DNA of 64,000 nt, from positions 310,001 through 374,000 of the forward strand of contig JAUPSS010000012.1 in assembly GCA_040285825.1 (NCBI GenBank), read 5' to 3'. The position numbers were made by a program, and so were the translations under genes. The DNA is from Eukaryota sp. TZLM1-RC. Taxonomy: Eukaryota > Metamonada: BaSk clade. Below the pieces are notes generated by a model, which saw only the letters and a program-made list of their open reading frames with translations, had not been told where the DNA came from and made no database searches. Of this stretch, positions 41,594 to 51,614 are shown piece by piece. Numbering within the stretch: the first letter of the stretch is position 1; the number at the start of each line of letters is the position of its first letter.

Positions 41594-41720
41594 TGTTGGC
41601 CTTTTTGGTCACGGCCAACGAAATTTAATAAAACATTCTTGGCCTTGCTGTGATCTTATGCCTAACCTGACCGCTTCAAATGTGAGATGAAACTTGTTAT
41701 CCATATTGATCATCGGCACA
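41594..41720 (+). repeat. Probable diverged 3' LTR of element B
   Basis: Starts TGTTGGCC directly after the pol stop, as in element D. A 7-bp inverted repeat (GTTGGCC...GGCCAAC) opens it, and the following GAAATTTAATAAAACATTC resembles the D LTR after its GGCC block. The first ~50 bases of the D-type LTR are missing, and the right boundary is not clear. 41720-41968 beyond it shows no recognised feature. Confidence 0.45.
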
Positions 41721-41968
41721 GCTTCACGATATTTTGCTGTGTTTGAAGGTAATTGTTTCAAATTTGGACCTTATGAGAACCATATTGTTGTGTGGGTTCG
41801 TTGTTGTGAATAGCACACTGTATTGTGATACAAGGTGCGATAGTGTGCGATGTGGTTTTGAAATGCAATTGTTGAAAATCACCTAATCCTTAAAGAACAT
41901 CAACCATTGAACCTTTTACAATGAAGATAAAATCATGGATATTTTACAAATAAAATTACAAAAATCTA

Positions 41969-42758
41969 TTATAAGTCTAACACGTCTAAATCATTGCTAA
42001 TGGATTCATTACTCTGATCTAATTGAAACTTCTTTTTTTCTTCATCGACATACTTTTCAACTTGCTCTAAATAGTCAAGCGCTTTCCTGGCACTTTCCTT
42101 ATTAGTTCTGACCTTGTCCAGTGCATCATTCATTAGTTTATCCAAGTCATTAAACATGTACTCACGATTTTCGCAAATTTCCTTGTACATTTGCTCATGT
42201 TTTTGAATCAAATCACTGCAAGACTTATCTGTGTTCTGTGAGTGCGAAAACCTAGATCTCAACCGTTGTTGGGTATCTCTCATTCGAACTCTAGAAGAGG
42301 AAAGTATGGAATTATTAGCAGAGGAACGAAGACGAGAAGCTGTGAGTGCAGGGGAACGGGATAGAGAGGACTTGGAGAAACGTTCAGATCTAAGCAAAAG
42401 GTCTGAGACGAGTGTGGAAGTTCTAGAAGGATTGGGAGCAGATTTTGGGGTAGCGTGTGGAGAGGTTGCTTCAGGGATTGGTTCAGCACGTTCCACTGAT
42501 GGTTTATTGTCTGCAGGAGAGGTTGTTGTGGAAGAGGGAAGGTCATGTTCTGGTATTGGAGAGATATAGCTTCCAGGTACAAAACCCTGTGAAGTAGTGT
42601 TTAAGATTGTACATTGTACCCAGTCATCAGGATTATAATCAGCTACGATGAGAATAACAAGATCACACACCATCTGACGACAAATAATCCCCTGCAGATA
42701 CTGTGAGCTCATTCTCATCTGTCCCTTCAAAGTCGTAAAGTACTTTGAAGTATTGCAT
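41969..42758 (-). CDS. SH3-domain protein with C-terminal coiled coil, one 28-nt intron
   Basis: The SH3 domain is completed only by removing an intron at 42674-42701 (GTATCT...TCGTCAG). Exon 1 (42702-42758) gives VLYDFEGTDENELT and exon 2 continues MVCDLVILIVADYNPDDW, GFVPGSYI. These are the standard SH3 landmarks ALYDF, the acidic RT loop, the Trp and the PSNY-type end. The middle (about 70-150) is Ser/Pro-rich, with probable phosphorylation or ligand sites. Residues about 180-245 form a Glu/Lys-rich coiled coil. The start is ATG 42756-42758. It probably acts as an adaptor at membrane or cytoskeleton. The partner is unknown. Confidence 0.85.
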
Positions 42759-42918
42759 TTGAATTTGAGTGTGTGAAATGAAATCAATGGTTCAGTATAA
42801 GTCTGTGAATTTCATCGGAAATGCATACATCAAGTCAAGTAGCATTCCTCCATTCCCTTATACGGTTTCCTTTTCAGGATCACAGCGCCCGAAGGCAATA
42901 CATGGATACAAACAACTA

Positions 42919-44912
42919 TCACTCTCTCACCTCCCTTCTAAATGTCTCTGGTCTGATCCCAGTAAAATGTTCAGAAATCGCAATCTCTAGCTGATTTCTT
43001 GAAGCGGAAATGTCTCTAGACCAGCGTTCATCACATCTAGGACATTCAAAGTAAGCATTATTGATTCTTCGAGTGCCTTCATGATACACCTTCCTGTGAT
43101 GTACCTTGCAACAATTGGTTTTGGCAGATGTCATGTATTCATCTCCAACCTTCACATTGGCAAAGTATTTCTTTACTTCTGTCAGAAACTTCTTAGTTGG
43201 GGCTTTGGTGGATTGTCGAGAAGGTCCATTACCACCATTACCAAAACCAAATAATAGTTTCCCTGTTATTAGCTAGTCTCTTAATTTTGTTAATAAAATG
43301 AATGAACCTTTTTTGTCTTCTTATCACAAAATCAAACTTATTTCGTCTCAAAATTCTCTCTGTACTATTGGACAAAGTTTGGGAAACCAAAGAAATTGTT
43401 TCCTGCTCATCATTCCTTATCAGTGAAGCTATTTCAATGAGATACCTGTTGAAGCTCTCAACGGAATAAGTGTTCACAGAGGATTGAGTGAGTGGCTGGG
43501 GAAAATCAATTACTTTTGCTTTCGGATTCAGTAGAATTCCAGATTGTTCAACAATTACCCTATTCTCTTGTGAACAATGTCCAGTTGTCCAACCACCTAA
43601 ATTTGAATGGTTTGGATCAACCGCCACGAAAAAAAGGTCTTCTCTGATGGGAAGATCCTGCGAGCAATCTTGAGACCGTCTCGCAATTTTCCTCGGTCGG
43701 TTAGCTCGCCCATTTATTCTCTTATTTCGTTTTCTAGTGGAGTCTCTGAAATAAGGACGACTTTGACCCAATGCTTGAATTTCTGAATTTTTTCGCCTGG
43801 TGCACGTCTTTTTGGGTTTCTTTGAAAAAGTGAAGCGCAATGAGAGTCCATTGCTAGAAATTGAGAAAGTTTTAAATTTTTTCTTGTTAAAAAACTTAAA
43901 AGGGTTCCGTAATAATTGTTGGTTAGGATTCAATTTTTTGAAATATTCCAGAGCTTGTTGATTAAAAGGAACAAACCCTAGAACTTTGGTGGCAATTGGG
44001 GACAAGGCATGTCTTCGAAATACATTTGGGCATGTACTTTCTAGACGATGTAAAATTGCCAATCCCCAATGGCTTATCAACCAACAATTATAAACAGTGA
44101 CATCCAATTCATCACGCCTCAGGGCACGCGTATACAAATCATTAGATGTTACTGTTTGGTTCCAAATTTCGGAAATATGAAAATGATATTCATCATACCA
44201 TTGTCTTAAATTTGCAGAAATTGTGGAACTGGAAACCACATAACTGGCATACTTTGATGGAGCAGGACACTCCATCTGCTTACCCATAGACCTGAAGAAA
44301 TTCAGTTTCCAGGTCACAGGGCCATCGGTCAGCAGCTGTCTGTGAGCTGATTCGAGTTGAACAGCTCTATTGCTAAAAAGAGCAGCCTGACAAAAGGGTG
44401 GATGTTCTTGGCCCTCTACTAACGGAGGCCACGGCCAGGTAGCACTTGATGTCATATGCGTAAGAGCCTCATAGACATCAGGGTTAGTGCTCTTGAAAGG
44501 CTCCCTAATTTTAGGTCGACTGTGGGTGACGCAGTCGAAGCACTGCGACCAGAATTGACGGTGAGCGAGCCAGCAGGACAGATGCGGATATTCTAATAGA
44601 AGCTTTCTTGCCAATAAGGTGGCATAGAAAGCAACATCTCGTAAGTGAATAAGCTGTGCCTCAATAGCTTGAGCAGCACGAGAGGCAAAAGAATCTTGGG
44701 AGGCTTACAGGCACAGTCGTGGTTGTGGCAGACGGGAGAGGGTCTGGTGGCGGGCGAACTGGAACTGGGAGTGGCCTTTCGCCCTCATTTAAGCCAGTAC
44801 TTGGGTGGTGCACTGCTTCTGGAATCCAACCATTATCATCTGGTGATGACACTTGTCTCTGAGGACAAGTACGTCGGTTGTGGGTGGCCGCCCGGCAGAC
44901 GGAACACGGCAT
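42919..44912 (-). CDS. Fanzor: eukaryotic TnpB-like RuvC nuclease (about 663 aa if two one-base shifts are ignored)
   Basis: Fanzors are eukaryotic homologues of TnpB that cut DNA guided by an RNA. From ATG 44910-44912, the protein opens with a CCHC knuckle (CSVCRAATHNRRTC, C-x2-C-x4-H-x4-C) and a Pro-rich linker, then a long helical region. A split RuvC core follows: RuvC-I Asp in FFVAVDPNHSNLGG (codon about 43616), a GNGGNG turn, RuvC-II Glu in VGDEYMTSAKTNCC (codon about 43138), a zinc finger (CC...CPRC) and RuvC-III Asp in RWSRDISASRN (codon about 43012). The end GIRPETFRR also fits the family. Two breaks are seen: near 44690-44700 (an extra C in CCC restores ...VSLQDSFASRAAQ) and at about 43247 (TTTT for TTT restores WFGNGGNG). 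The length 1994 minus 2 is a multiple of three. It lies between the divergent SH3 and TBC1D19-like genes. Confidence 0.85.
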
Positions 44913-45292
44913 AGTGTCAGACAATCAGAAATGATTGATTGTTGAGTTTGGGTTATTTTCAAAATTTGGTGTCGATGTCGACAACTTTTTCTTCTATTTG
45001 CTATATTGAAATAAAGATTGTTTAAACAGTTTATTAAAGGTACATCTATCGAGACATCAGGTTTCTGTTGTGTTTCTCTCTTGAAAGCAGCATGTTGTGT
45101 CACTGATGTTGGTAATTGGGTTTCAAATGGTTTGCCGTCGGTTTCATCATCCAAAATTCATCTTTATCAAACTTTTTCTTTGTTTTTCATCTCAACATTC
45201 AAAGGTCCGTACTTCAGCAATATCTTGACCTCTCCAACCTTCCTAATAGGCTTTCAGTAGTAGCACAAACTACACATCTCCACACCTTTCAA

Positions 45293-46098
45293 TGAGTACC
45301 TATCAAGATACTACAGAATATTGGTTTTTTCGTCGACGTTTGAAACTAGAATTGCTTAAACAACGCTATAGTCCTGAATCTGTAGCAAATGCTTACACCA
45401 AGTGTATCAACAAGACACCAGAGGGGCTATCACTCATCAACAAAATCTAAAATCTCCACTCCAATCGAAACCCATCCAGTCATTCTTTCCGCACATCGTC
45501 GTTGGGAACGCCATGTCGTCGCAGCCCTGGAAGATCTTCGCCGTGAAAGCAAACTCCCGCTTGTAGATTCTGTCACATCCTCGTCCGTTGACTTTATGTC
45601 CCTTCGTTACGTGTGGGAGCCGGAGGAACTGTTCTCCGTTCTTCAGTCTCTCTCTTCTCCTAACCGTAACAATGAACCTTCCCTATCACCATGGGGCCTT
45701 ATCAAGCTCTCCATGCACGTTCGTAGCTTAACTAATCTAGCTAATGAATTCACAGAGCTTTCGCCAAACAAGTATGTTCAGATAGGAGTTGACGATTTAA
45801 CATTTAATAATTCAAATAATAATTCTGTTAATTCACGTATTAAATTAGCTGCTGACGTCGCAGGGAAGCACTACCCTCCCCAGTGTCGTCATTTTTGCCG
45901 GCAAGGTGTTCCTAGCGTTAACTAGGTACAAATGTTAACTACATAACCATTGATCAGTTTTTTCTACTTTGGGACAGGATTATTGGTTTTGATGATTTAA
46001 TTTTATTACCTTTACTAGCTGCTGCCAAATTTTTCAATTGTATTGTTTTTAAGGGAATGGTAAAACTAATTTCTGTTTCACTCCTAAACCAATTTTGA
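45293..46098 (+). pseudogene. TBC1D19-like protein gene with the catalytic TBC core missing
   Basis: From ATG 45293 the frame reads MSTYQDTTEYWFF... to INK. An extra A in AAAA (about 45440) shifts to a second frame that runs to 45925. The second frame has WERHVVAALEDL, FMSLRYVWEPEELFSVLQSL, PWGLIKLSMHVRSL and CRQGVPSV, in the order found in the N-terminal half of TBC1D19. A short frame at 45946-46098 has DQFFLLWDRIIGFDDLILL and PLLAAAKF, which match the C-terminal end of that family. About 200 residues containing the Rab-GAP catalytic core are absent between them. An 8-bp direct repeat (GTTAACTA, 45917-45924 and 45934-45941) lies at the joint. Confidence 0.6.
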
Positions 46099-46820
46099 AA
46101 TTCTTCAGTACAATTTTCACCCAAATTCAAACATATATCATGCTGCTCTTGTATTAGGCTCTGTCTATATTAGCTTTGTTGCAGTACATTCTGGCAATTT
46201 CAAATAAACACTATTGAATCCATAGATGTCTCTATGCCATCAACACACAAGGAAAATGTCAACTACTTATCACCACTTTATTTTATTTATAAAAAAGATA
46301 CCTCTGGTGTCCGAATGATTGACACTTCCTTCAGTTGTATTAGTCCGCAATTTTCCGTGGTTCAGTTTAAGTCAATAATCCCAATTAAAATCTCTTTGCA
46401 TTTAAAATGAATAGATGCTGAGCTTCGATGATTCAACTGAGTTAGGACAAGTTGGAACTCCAAAATTTTGACTTAATCATAATGCAATAGCAGAAAAATT
46501 GAAAACATGATGATGAAATTTGTTTAGCCTTCAGTGAAAAGAACAGTTTCATGTGCAAATCTACTCATTTGAAATGATAATAAATCTTGAAAGTCACTAA
46601 AAATCATTTTAAGCGAGTCTTATTTCATACCGAAGTTCTATTTTTGAAGTTGAAGTCGAATGGGCTTGTAGAATTGCATCCCCAGTAAATAGTGGGATTG
46701 TAGTCAGATGGGTCAGTTATGAGAATTTATGAATTGAATAAACAATTTTGGGTAAAATAATTGTATAATTCATCCAAAAAGTTCTCCCCTCATTGTTAAA
46801 AAAACTGTCTCAACCCCCCT
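46099..46820. other. Intergenic stretch upstream of the SNF2 gene
   Basis: No recognised gene. A 59-codon plus-strand frame (about 46231-46410; contains KKDTSGVRMIDTSF) is protein-like but unassigned. The last 80 bases before the next ATG are AT-rich, followed by a pyrimidine-rich stretch. Confidence 0.4.
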
Positions 46821-49553
46821 ATGTTGTCCTCCATCGTTGCTTCCACTGTGTCTTCTACATATGAGTCGAATGTTCTTGCTGAAGCTGAACTTCAACAGCT
46901 CGAACATTTAAAACAAGAATCAGAAGAACTTAAGGCCACTTTAGCAAATGCTAAGCAACTCAATCTCAACCGTAGCAACTGTGCGTCACTCAGACGTAGA
47001 CTTCGCAACATTGAAAAATCCATTGACGACATTGAAACTTCTCAACAACAACAACAACAACAACAACCAGACGAACCTCTTTTTGGAGAGTCCCTCTACA
47101 CATCTGATGTAGATTTGCCTTCTGACATGGAGATCGATGAGCCTGACCTCACCACTTCGGCAGAACTGGTTTCCCTTGGCCCTTTTGTAGCTGACAAGGT
47201 ACGCTGGCAGAAACTTTTTCCTTTTCAACGGGACGGTGTTCGGTGGTTGCTCTCAGGCTTTGATAGTGGTATTTGTGGTATACTTGCTGATGAAATGGGG
47301 TTGGGGAAAACCATTCAGACGTTGGCGTATCTAGACATATTAAGTCTTTCAAAGAAATTCTATTCTGCAATTATTTTGGTTCCAGCAACAGTACTAGCCC
47401 ATTGGAAACGGGAAGGAGAGCAATGGTGTCCTGGGATGGTCTTTGAAATCCTTCATGGAGGTTCAAATGGTGGTTCTGTAGTTGACAGCATTGATTCATT
47501 GTATAACAGATTTTTTGATCCTACAGTGAGGTTTGATTTCAATAATAGAAAAGGGGGAATGAGGAATGTAACAGTAATTACAACTTATGAAACATTTAGA
47601 ATTTATTCAATAGATTTAAGAAAACTAAACTTTCAAATAATAATATGTGACGAAGGGCATCGTCTTAAGGGAATTGATACTGACATAACACTTCAAGTTA
47701 AGAGTTTTGACTCACCACTGAGAATGGTACTTACAGGGACTCCTATAATGAACTCGTTGAAAGAGTTGTGGAGTTTGGTAGATTTGACGGTACCCGGGAG
47801 ATTGGGAACATTAGATGTATTTCAGAATGAGTTTGAGGTTCCCATTGTGCAAGGAGGATACTCCAATGCGTCGAAACTAATGGTACGTACAGCTGTGAAG
47901 TGCGCGAGTGCTTTAAAAGAGCTTATCAAACCCATCTTGCTGCGTCGGCTTAAAGACAAGGTTCTCCAACTTCCTAACAAAAAGGAACACGTGTTATTCT
48001 GCAAAATGACTCCTGTTCAAGTATTAGAGTACAACCGATATATTCAATCACCAGAAGTACAACGATGTCTCAGTAATCGCAGGATATCAATTCTTCCGGC
48101 AATACACATTCTACGAGAGTATTGTAACCATCCAAACCTGGGACGTTCGAGTTTAAAGCTTGATCCAGTTGTAGACAAGCATGCATGGGATGCTGAGAGT
48201 TATATGTTGTCTGGGAAGATGCAGGTTATAGCTGAATTACTTCAGGTATTTAAGAGTGAAAAGCGAAAAGTGCTTTTATTTACACAAACAAGAACCTTTG
48301 CTTCATTTTTAGCAGAGTTTCTCGAAGGAAATGGCTATACATTTGTTCAAATGGACGGAACGACGCCTGTTTCGAAGAGAGTTCCCTTAGTTGATGAGTT
48401 CAATACCAATGATTCTATTATGTGCATGCTTTTAACAACTCGTGTTGGTGGTCTTGGGCTAAACATCACCTCAGCCGATAGAGTTGTGATATGTGCACCT
48501 GACTGGAATCCCAAACAAGATCAACAAGCAAAGGAGAGATCATGGCGTGTGGGTCAAACAAAGGAGGTGGAGATTTATAGATTGGTCACACACAATACTA
48601 TAGAAGAAAAAATACTACACAGACAAATCTTCAAGACCTATTTAATTAGCAGAGTTCTGAGTAATCCTAGTCAACGCCAGTTTCTAGCCAAGAAAGATAT
48701 AAGCGATTTGTTCGCACCAGTAAGATTGACTGATGGAGAACAGGAAGTTGCAACGGCAAAGTATTTTCCTGAAGCCAAAGTAAAAGAAGAACAAGCTTCA
48801 TATCAGGAACAAGATAGTTTTGATTTAGACACACATGTAGATCGTTCAGATCCAGTTTCATCAAGCATAAGTAGGCCTAATGTCTCTTCTGACGTTACAT
48901 CATTTCTTGCTTTGTCTGGATCCATAGCCTCAGCAGTCGACAGTGATGTTGTTGAACATGCATACAACGATGACATTACTTACCTTGACGCAAAGGCAGA
49001 AGCATTGGCAAACGAAGCGATCAAAGAGCTGAGAGAAAGTGGTAGATTAAGAGCACGAGCTGGTTTCAATGTTCCAACATATACTGGTACAGATTCCTCT
49101 ATCGCCACCGCTGGCCGTTCTGATAGAAGAGCCGCCAATTTCCAAATGGCAGCAAAGAAGTTCAAAATGAATGTTGATAACCAATCCAAAGTTTCATCAT
49201 TCTTAATCAATCTGAATGACAATCGAAAACGAAACACCTCTCAACGTTCTGATGTTGTACTTACGTCCATTAAGAGTGGAATACCGTACTCTCCTTGTCC
49301 TAGTGCGAAGAAATCAAATGTTGGTGATGCCGAGGAAGGAATACCTTCATCTGATAGAACCTGGCTTGTTGATGATCTCATTGGGTTTCTATCCAGCCAA
49401 CCTGAGGGTGTTATATCTAAAGCTGTTGTGGACAGGTACAGTGATACCCAGTTTGCCAGTGGAAGTGGTGCATTGTATTTGAAGAAAGTGTTTTCCATTG
49501 TTTGCGAAAAACATAATGATCGATGGTTTCTTAAGAGAAGTGTTTTACACTAA
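46821..49553 (+). CDS. ERCC6: SNF2-family ATPase of the CSB/ERCC6/Rad26 type (910 aa)
   Basis: DNA translocase that in other eukaryotes remodels stalled RNA polymerase II during transcription-coupled repair. An N-terminal coiled coil (about 20-75) and a Gln run (about 75-82) precede the helicase. Visible motifs: DEMGLGKT (157-164), DEGH (277-280), LTGTP (about 304), and the RecA2 part with VLLFTQTRTFASFL, VQMDGTTP, TTRVGGLGLNIT and RSWRVGQTKEV. SLVDLTVPGRLGTLDVFQ is characteristic of the CSB branch. Residues about 848-910 (WLVDDLIGFLSSQPEGVISK...) resemble the C-terminal winged helix of CSB. ATG 46821; no intron is needed. It is shorter than human CSB (about 1500 aa), mainly in the linkers. 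Confidence 0.92.
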   Translation: MLSSIVASTVSSTYESNVLAEAELQQLEHLKQESEELKATLANAKQLNLNRSNCASLRRRLRNIEKSIDDIETSQQQQQQQQPDEPLFGESLYTSDVDLPSDMEIDEPDLTTSAELVSLGPFVADKVRWQKLFPFQRDGVRWLLSGFDSGICGILADEMGLGKTIQTLAYLDILSLSKKFYSAIILVPATVLAHWKREGEQWCPGMVFEILHGGSNGGSVVDSIDSLYNRFFDPTVRFDFNNRKGGMRNVTVITTYETFRIYSIDLRKLNFQIIICDEGHRLKGIDTDITLQVKSFDSPLRMVLTGTPIMNSLKELWSLVDLTVPGRLGTLDVFQNEFEVPIVQGGYSNASKLMVRTAVKCASALKELIKPILLRRLKDKVLQLPNKKEHVLFCKMTPVQVLEYNRYIQSPEVQRCLSNRRISILPAIHILREYCNHPNLGRSSLKLDPVVDKHAWDAESYMLSGKMQVIAELLQVFKSEKRKVLLFTQTRTFASFLAEFLEGNGYTFVQMDGTTPVSKRVPLVDEFNTNDSIMCMLLTTRVGGLGLNITSADRVVICAPDWNPKQDQQAKERSWRVGQTKEVEIYRLVTHNTIEEKILHRQIFKTYLISRVLSNPSQRQFLAKKDISDLFAPVRLTDGEQEVATAKYFPEAKVKEEQASYQEQDSFDLDTHVDRSDPVSSSISRPNVSSDVTSFLALSGSIASAVDSDVVEHAYNDDITYLDAKAEALANEAIKELRESGRLRARAGFNVPTYTGTDSSIATAGRSDRRAANFQMAAKKFKMNVDNQSKVSSFLINLNDNRKRNTSQRSDVVLTSIKSGIPYSPCPSAKKSNVGDAEEGIPSSDRTWLVDDLIGFLSSQPEGVISKAVVDRYSDTQFASGSGALYLKKVFSIVCEKHNDRWFLKRSVLH

Positions 49554-49699
49554 CACTATGTGCAATATTTTCTTTGAAATTGTGATTTTCCTGTTATTGC
49601 TTTCATCAAAATCCAAAGTTTTTATATGTTGGAAAATACCCTATAAATAAGAAAATACCCAAAATGATTTTATTTTATTTGTGTTTTCAATTTTAGCAT

Positions 49700-50510
49700 G
49701 CCTCAAGAACTATGGCTATTCTTAATTTATTGAACTTGCACACAGAATAAAATAGACTCATTACCAATGGGACTAAATTCATTGATCCACGATTTCCTCT
49801 ACAAAATCTTGATCTGCTTGCTTCTCTAATTCGATTGAAAAACCCAGGCAATCTATTAATAATGGCAAATTCAATTCGAGAGCACCATAAAAAGATATCA
49901 AATCTTTTCATTGTTTTTTCTTGAACAATTTTTTGGAAATCATTCAAAAAAGTTCCCGCTTCTACTGATAGTCTTCCGTTAAAAGAAAATGGGAAAGCAA
50001 TAAAATCAAGTGGTCTATTTCTATCAGCATTAGCTTCTTTAATATCTTTGTTATATTTTCTATATTTTTCTTTGGCCTTATATTCAAGAGCACCTACAGG
50101 ATTAAGTTTTCTTCTTTGAACCACAGTGTCATTTGCGACATTACAGGACGAAGTCAACAACAGCATCATGTAATGAAGAACGATAGGTTATCAATTTAGA
50201 ACATTTCGGAGCATGACACAATGTGAGCTGTGGTGAATTCGAACAATTACATTCTTCTTTAACAACTGATTAATCGGAATATTCAAATATAATCTCTTTT
50301 TTGTTACAAACGCTTCTTTCTTTGCACACAGTCCAAATCTTCGTGGCACAATGGTCACAAACAGTGAAGAATCTGATGACTGATTTTCACAAACACCTTT
50401 TTCCAACAACAATGAGTGCAGATCTTGATTTTAAACAGCCGAGCTGCATATATTTTTTAAGGATCATTTTCAAACATTCCAGTCAATCGTTTCTGTAATG
50501 TTATAAAATA
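49700..50510 (-). mobile_element. LINE1 subfamily remnant, C-terminal half
   Basis: Minus-strand frames at 49693-50169 and 50191-50412 encode RRKLNPVGALEYKAKEKYRK, AGTFLNDFQKIVQEK and IEFAIINRLPGFFN, plus VTIVPRRFGLCAKKE upstream. They are collinear with 55036-56223 but more diverged (about 80 percent alike by eye), so this is an older subfamily or copy. It lies between the SNF2 and SKP1 genes. Confidence 0.8.
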
Positions 50511-50686
50511 TTTCAGCATTGGAGCCCATTTTCATCACAAAAATATCAATTGTTACTGTGACAGAATTAGTAGTAATTGTAATTACTGAACTGATAGCCT
50601 GGTGATGTAAATTCTTAAATGTTAAATTTGAAGGCTCGTGCATCAAATTTTATACAAAATCTCTCCTTCATACAAACCTTGTCCGA

Positions 50687-51243
50687 ATGGCCGATATTCC
50701 CGAAGTTCCAGAAGTTCCAGAAGTCTCCGAGGAAGTCTCTCCTCCTGAACAGCTTGTTCTTCTTTCCAAAGATGGCGAAGAATTTAAAGTATCCTTTGAT
50801 GTAGCAATGGAAGCAGAAACCATAAAGCGTCTTCACACCGCCAGTCCCGATCAATCTATCAAACTTGAAGAAGTCATCGGCAGTCATCTCAAAAAGACTA
50901 TCGAATATCTTGAATGGTATCACGACGTCAAGGAGAAGGAAAAGAACGACGTTTACGTCCCTCTGGCTTTGAAGGAACACTTCAAAGACGAATTTGTTGA
51001 AGTTGACGTCTATGAACTCGCAGAATTACTCAAAGCAGCACACTATCTTGGAATCGAATCGATGAAAGACATAACTGCCAAAAAGATTGCTGAACACATC
51101 GAAAAGATGTCCGTCGAAGTATGTCTTTTCCCTTCTAACCCTAGGAAATTCGTGAGTTGTTTGGAGAACCAGACGATTTATCACCAGAGGAAAAGGCTGA
51201 ATTTGAAGAAGAGTTTAAGAAGCTTATGGCTGAGAACAATTAG
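50687..51243 (+). CDS. SKP1: SKP1, SCF ubiquitin ligase adaptor, one 26-nt intron (176 aa)
   Basis: Links cullin to F-box proteins in SCF ubiquitin ligases. Exon 1 (50687-51118) has an acidic N-terminal extension, the BTB/POZ-like fold with LVLLSKDGEEFKVSFDVAME, the segment KKTIEYLEWYHDVKEKEK, and VDVYELAELLKAAHYLGIES, which is the SKP1 dimerisation signature. A 26-nt intron (51119-51144, GTATGT...TTCTAACCCTAG) is required. Exon 2 then reads EIRELFGEPDDLSPEE and ends near 51243, the helices that contact F-box proteins (normally NDFTPEEE). The usual C-terminal WCE residues are absent; the end is LMAENN. ATG 50687. Confidence 0.95.
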
Positions 51244-51614
51244 TGCATACTCTATATATCTATTCCGTTGTGTTCATAAACATTGTTTTCATTGTAGGTT
51301 TGAAATTTTGTTGTTGTTTGTACAACAGTTGCAATTTTGAACCTATTTTATCGTTGCACTGCAGCTGATATTGTTTGTTAGTGTTCTACAATTCTTTTTG
51401 TAATGATTAGATTGTAGTATGAGGGATACAGTAACTTTCTTATATAAGTTCAATAACATTGTACACAAAGGTTGAATTTGAAAATCAAATGTTACTCAGC
51501 AAACGTTGAGTTGGAAATGAAACTGCAACATAAATGAATTCAATTCGGTTAAATCTACTCATCCTCCACAACCTACTACATCTTACACATCTTCCCAGTT
51601 ACTTACTTCTACAC

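Noticed and set aside
44661-44720. A 55-nt intron (GTAAGC...GCACAG) joining the two Fanzor N-terminal frames
   Set aside because: It would keep the frame, but it is longer than every other intron placed here. It would also remove the helical segment RAAQAIEAQ, which reads as coding. A one-base excess in CCC is simpler.
45018-45260. Plus-strand 80-codon frame and an opposing minus-strand frame upstream of the Fanzor
   Set aside because: Neither has a supported start or a recognised domain. The minus-strand frame at 44789-45154 lacks any ATG before the zinc knuckle, so the Fanzor was started at 44912.
45388-45470. A 22-nt or 76-nt intron joining the two TBC1D19-like frames
   Set aside because: Both lengths fall outside the 26-35 nt range, and a one-base excess in AAAA joins the frames without loss.
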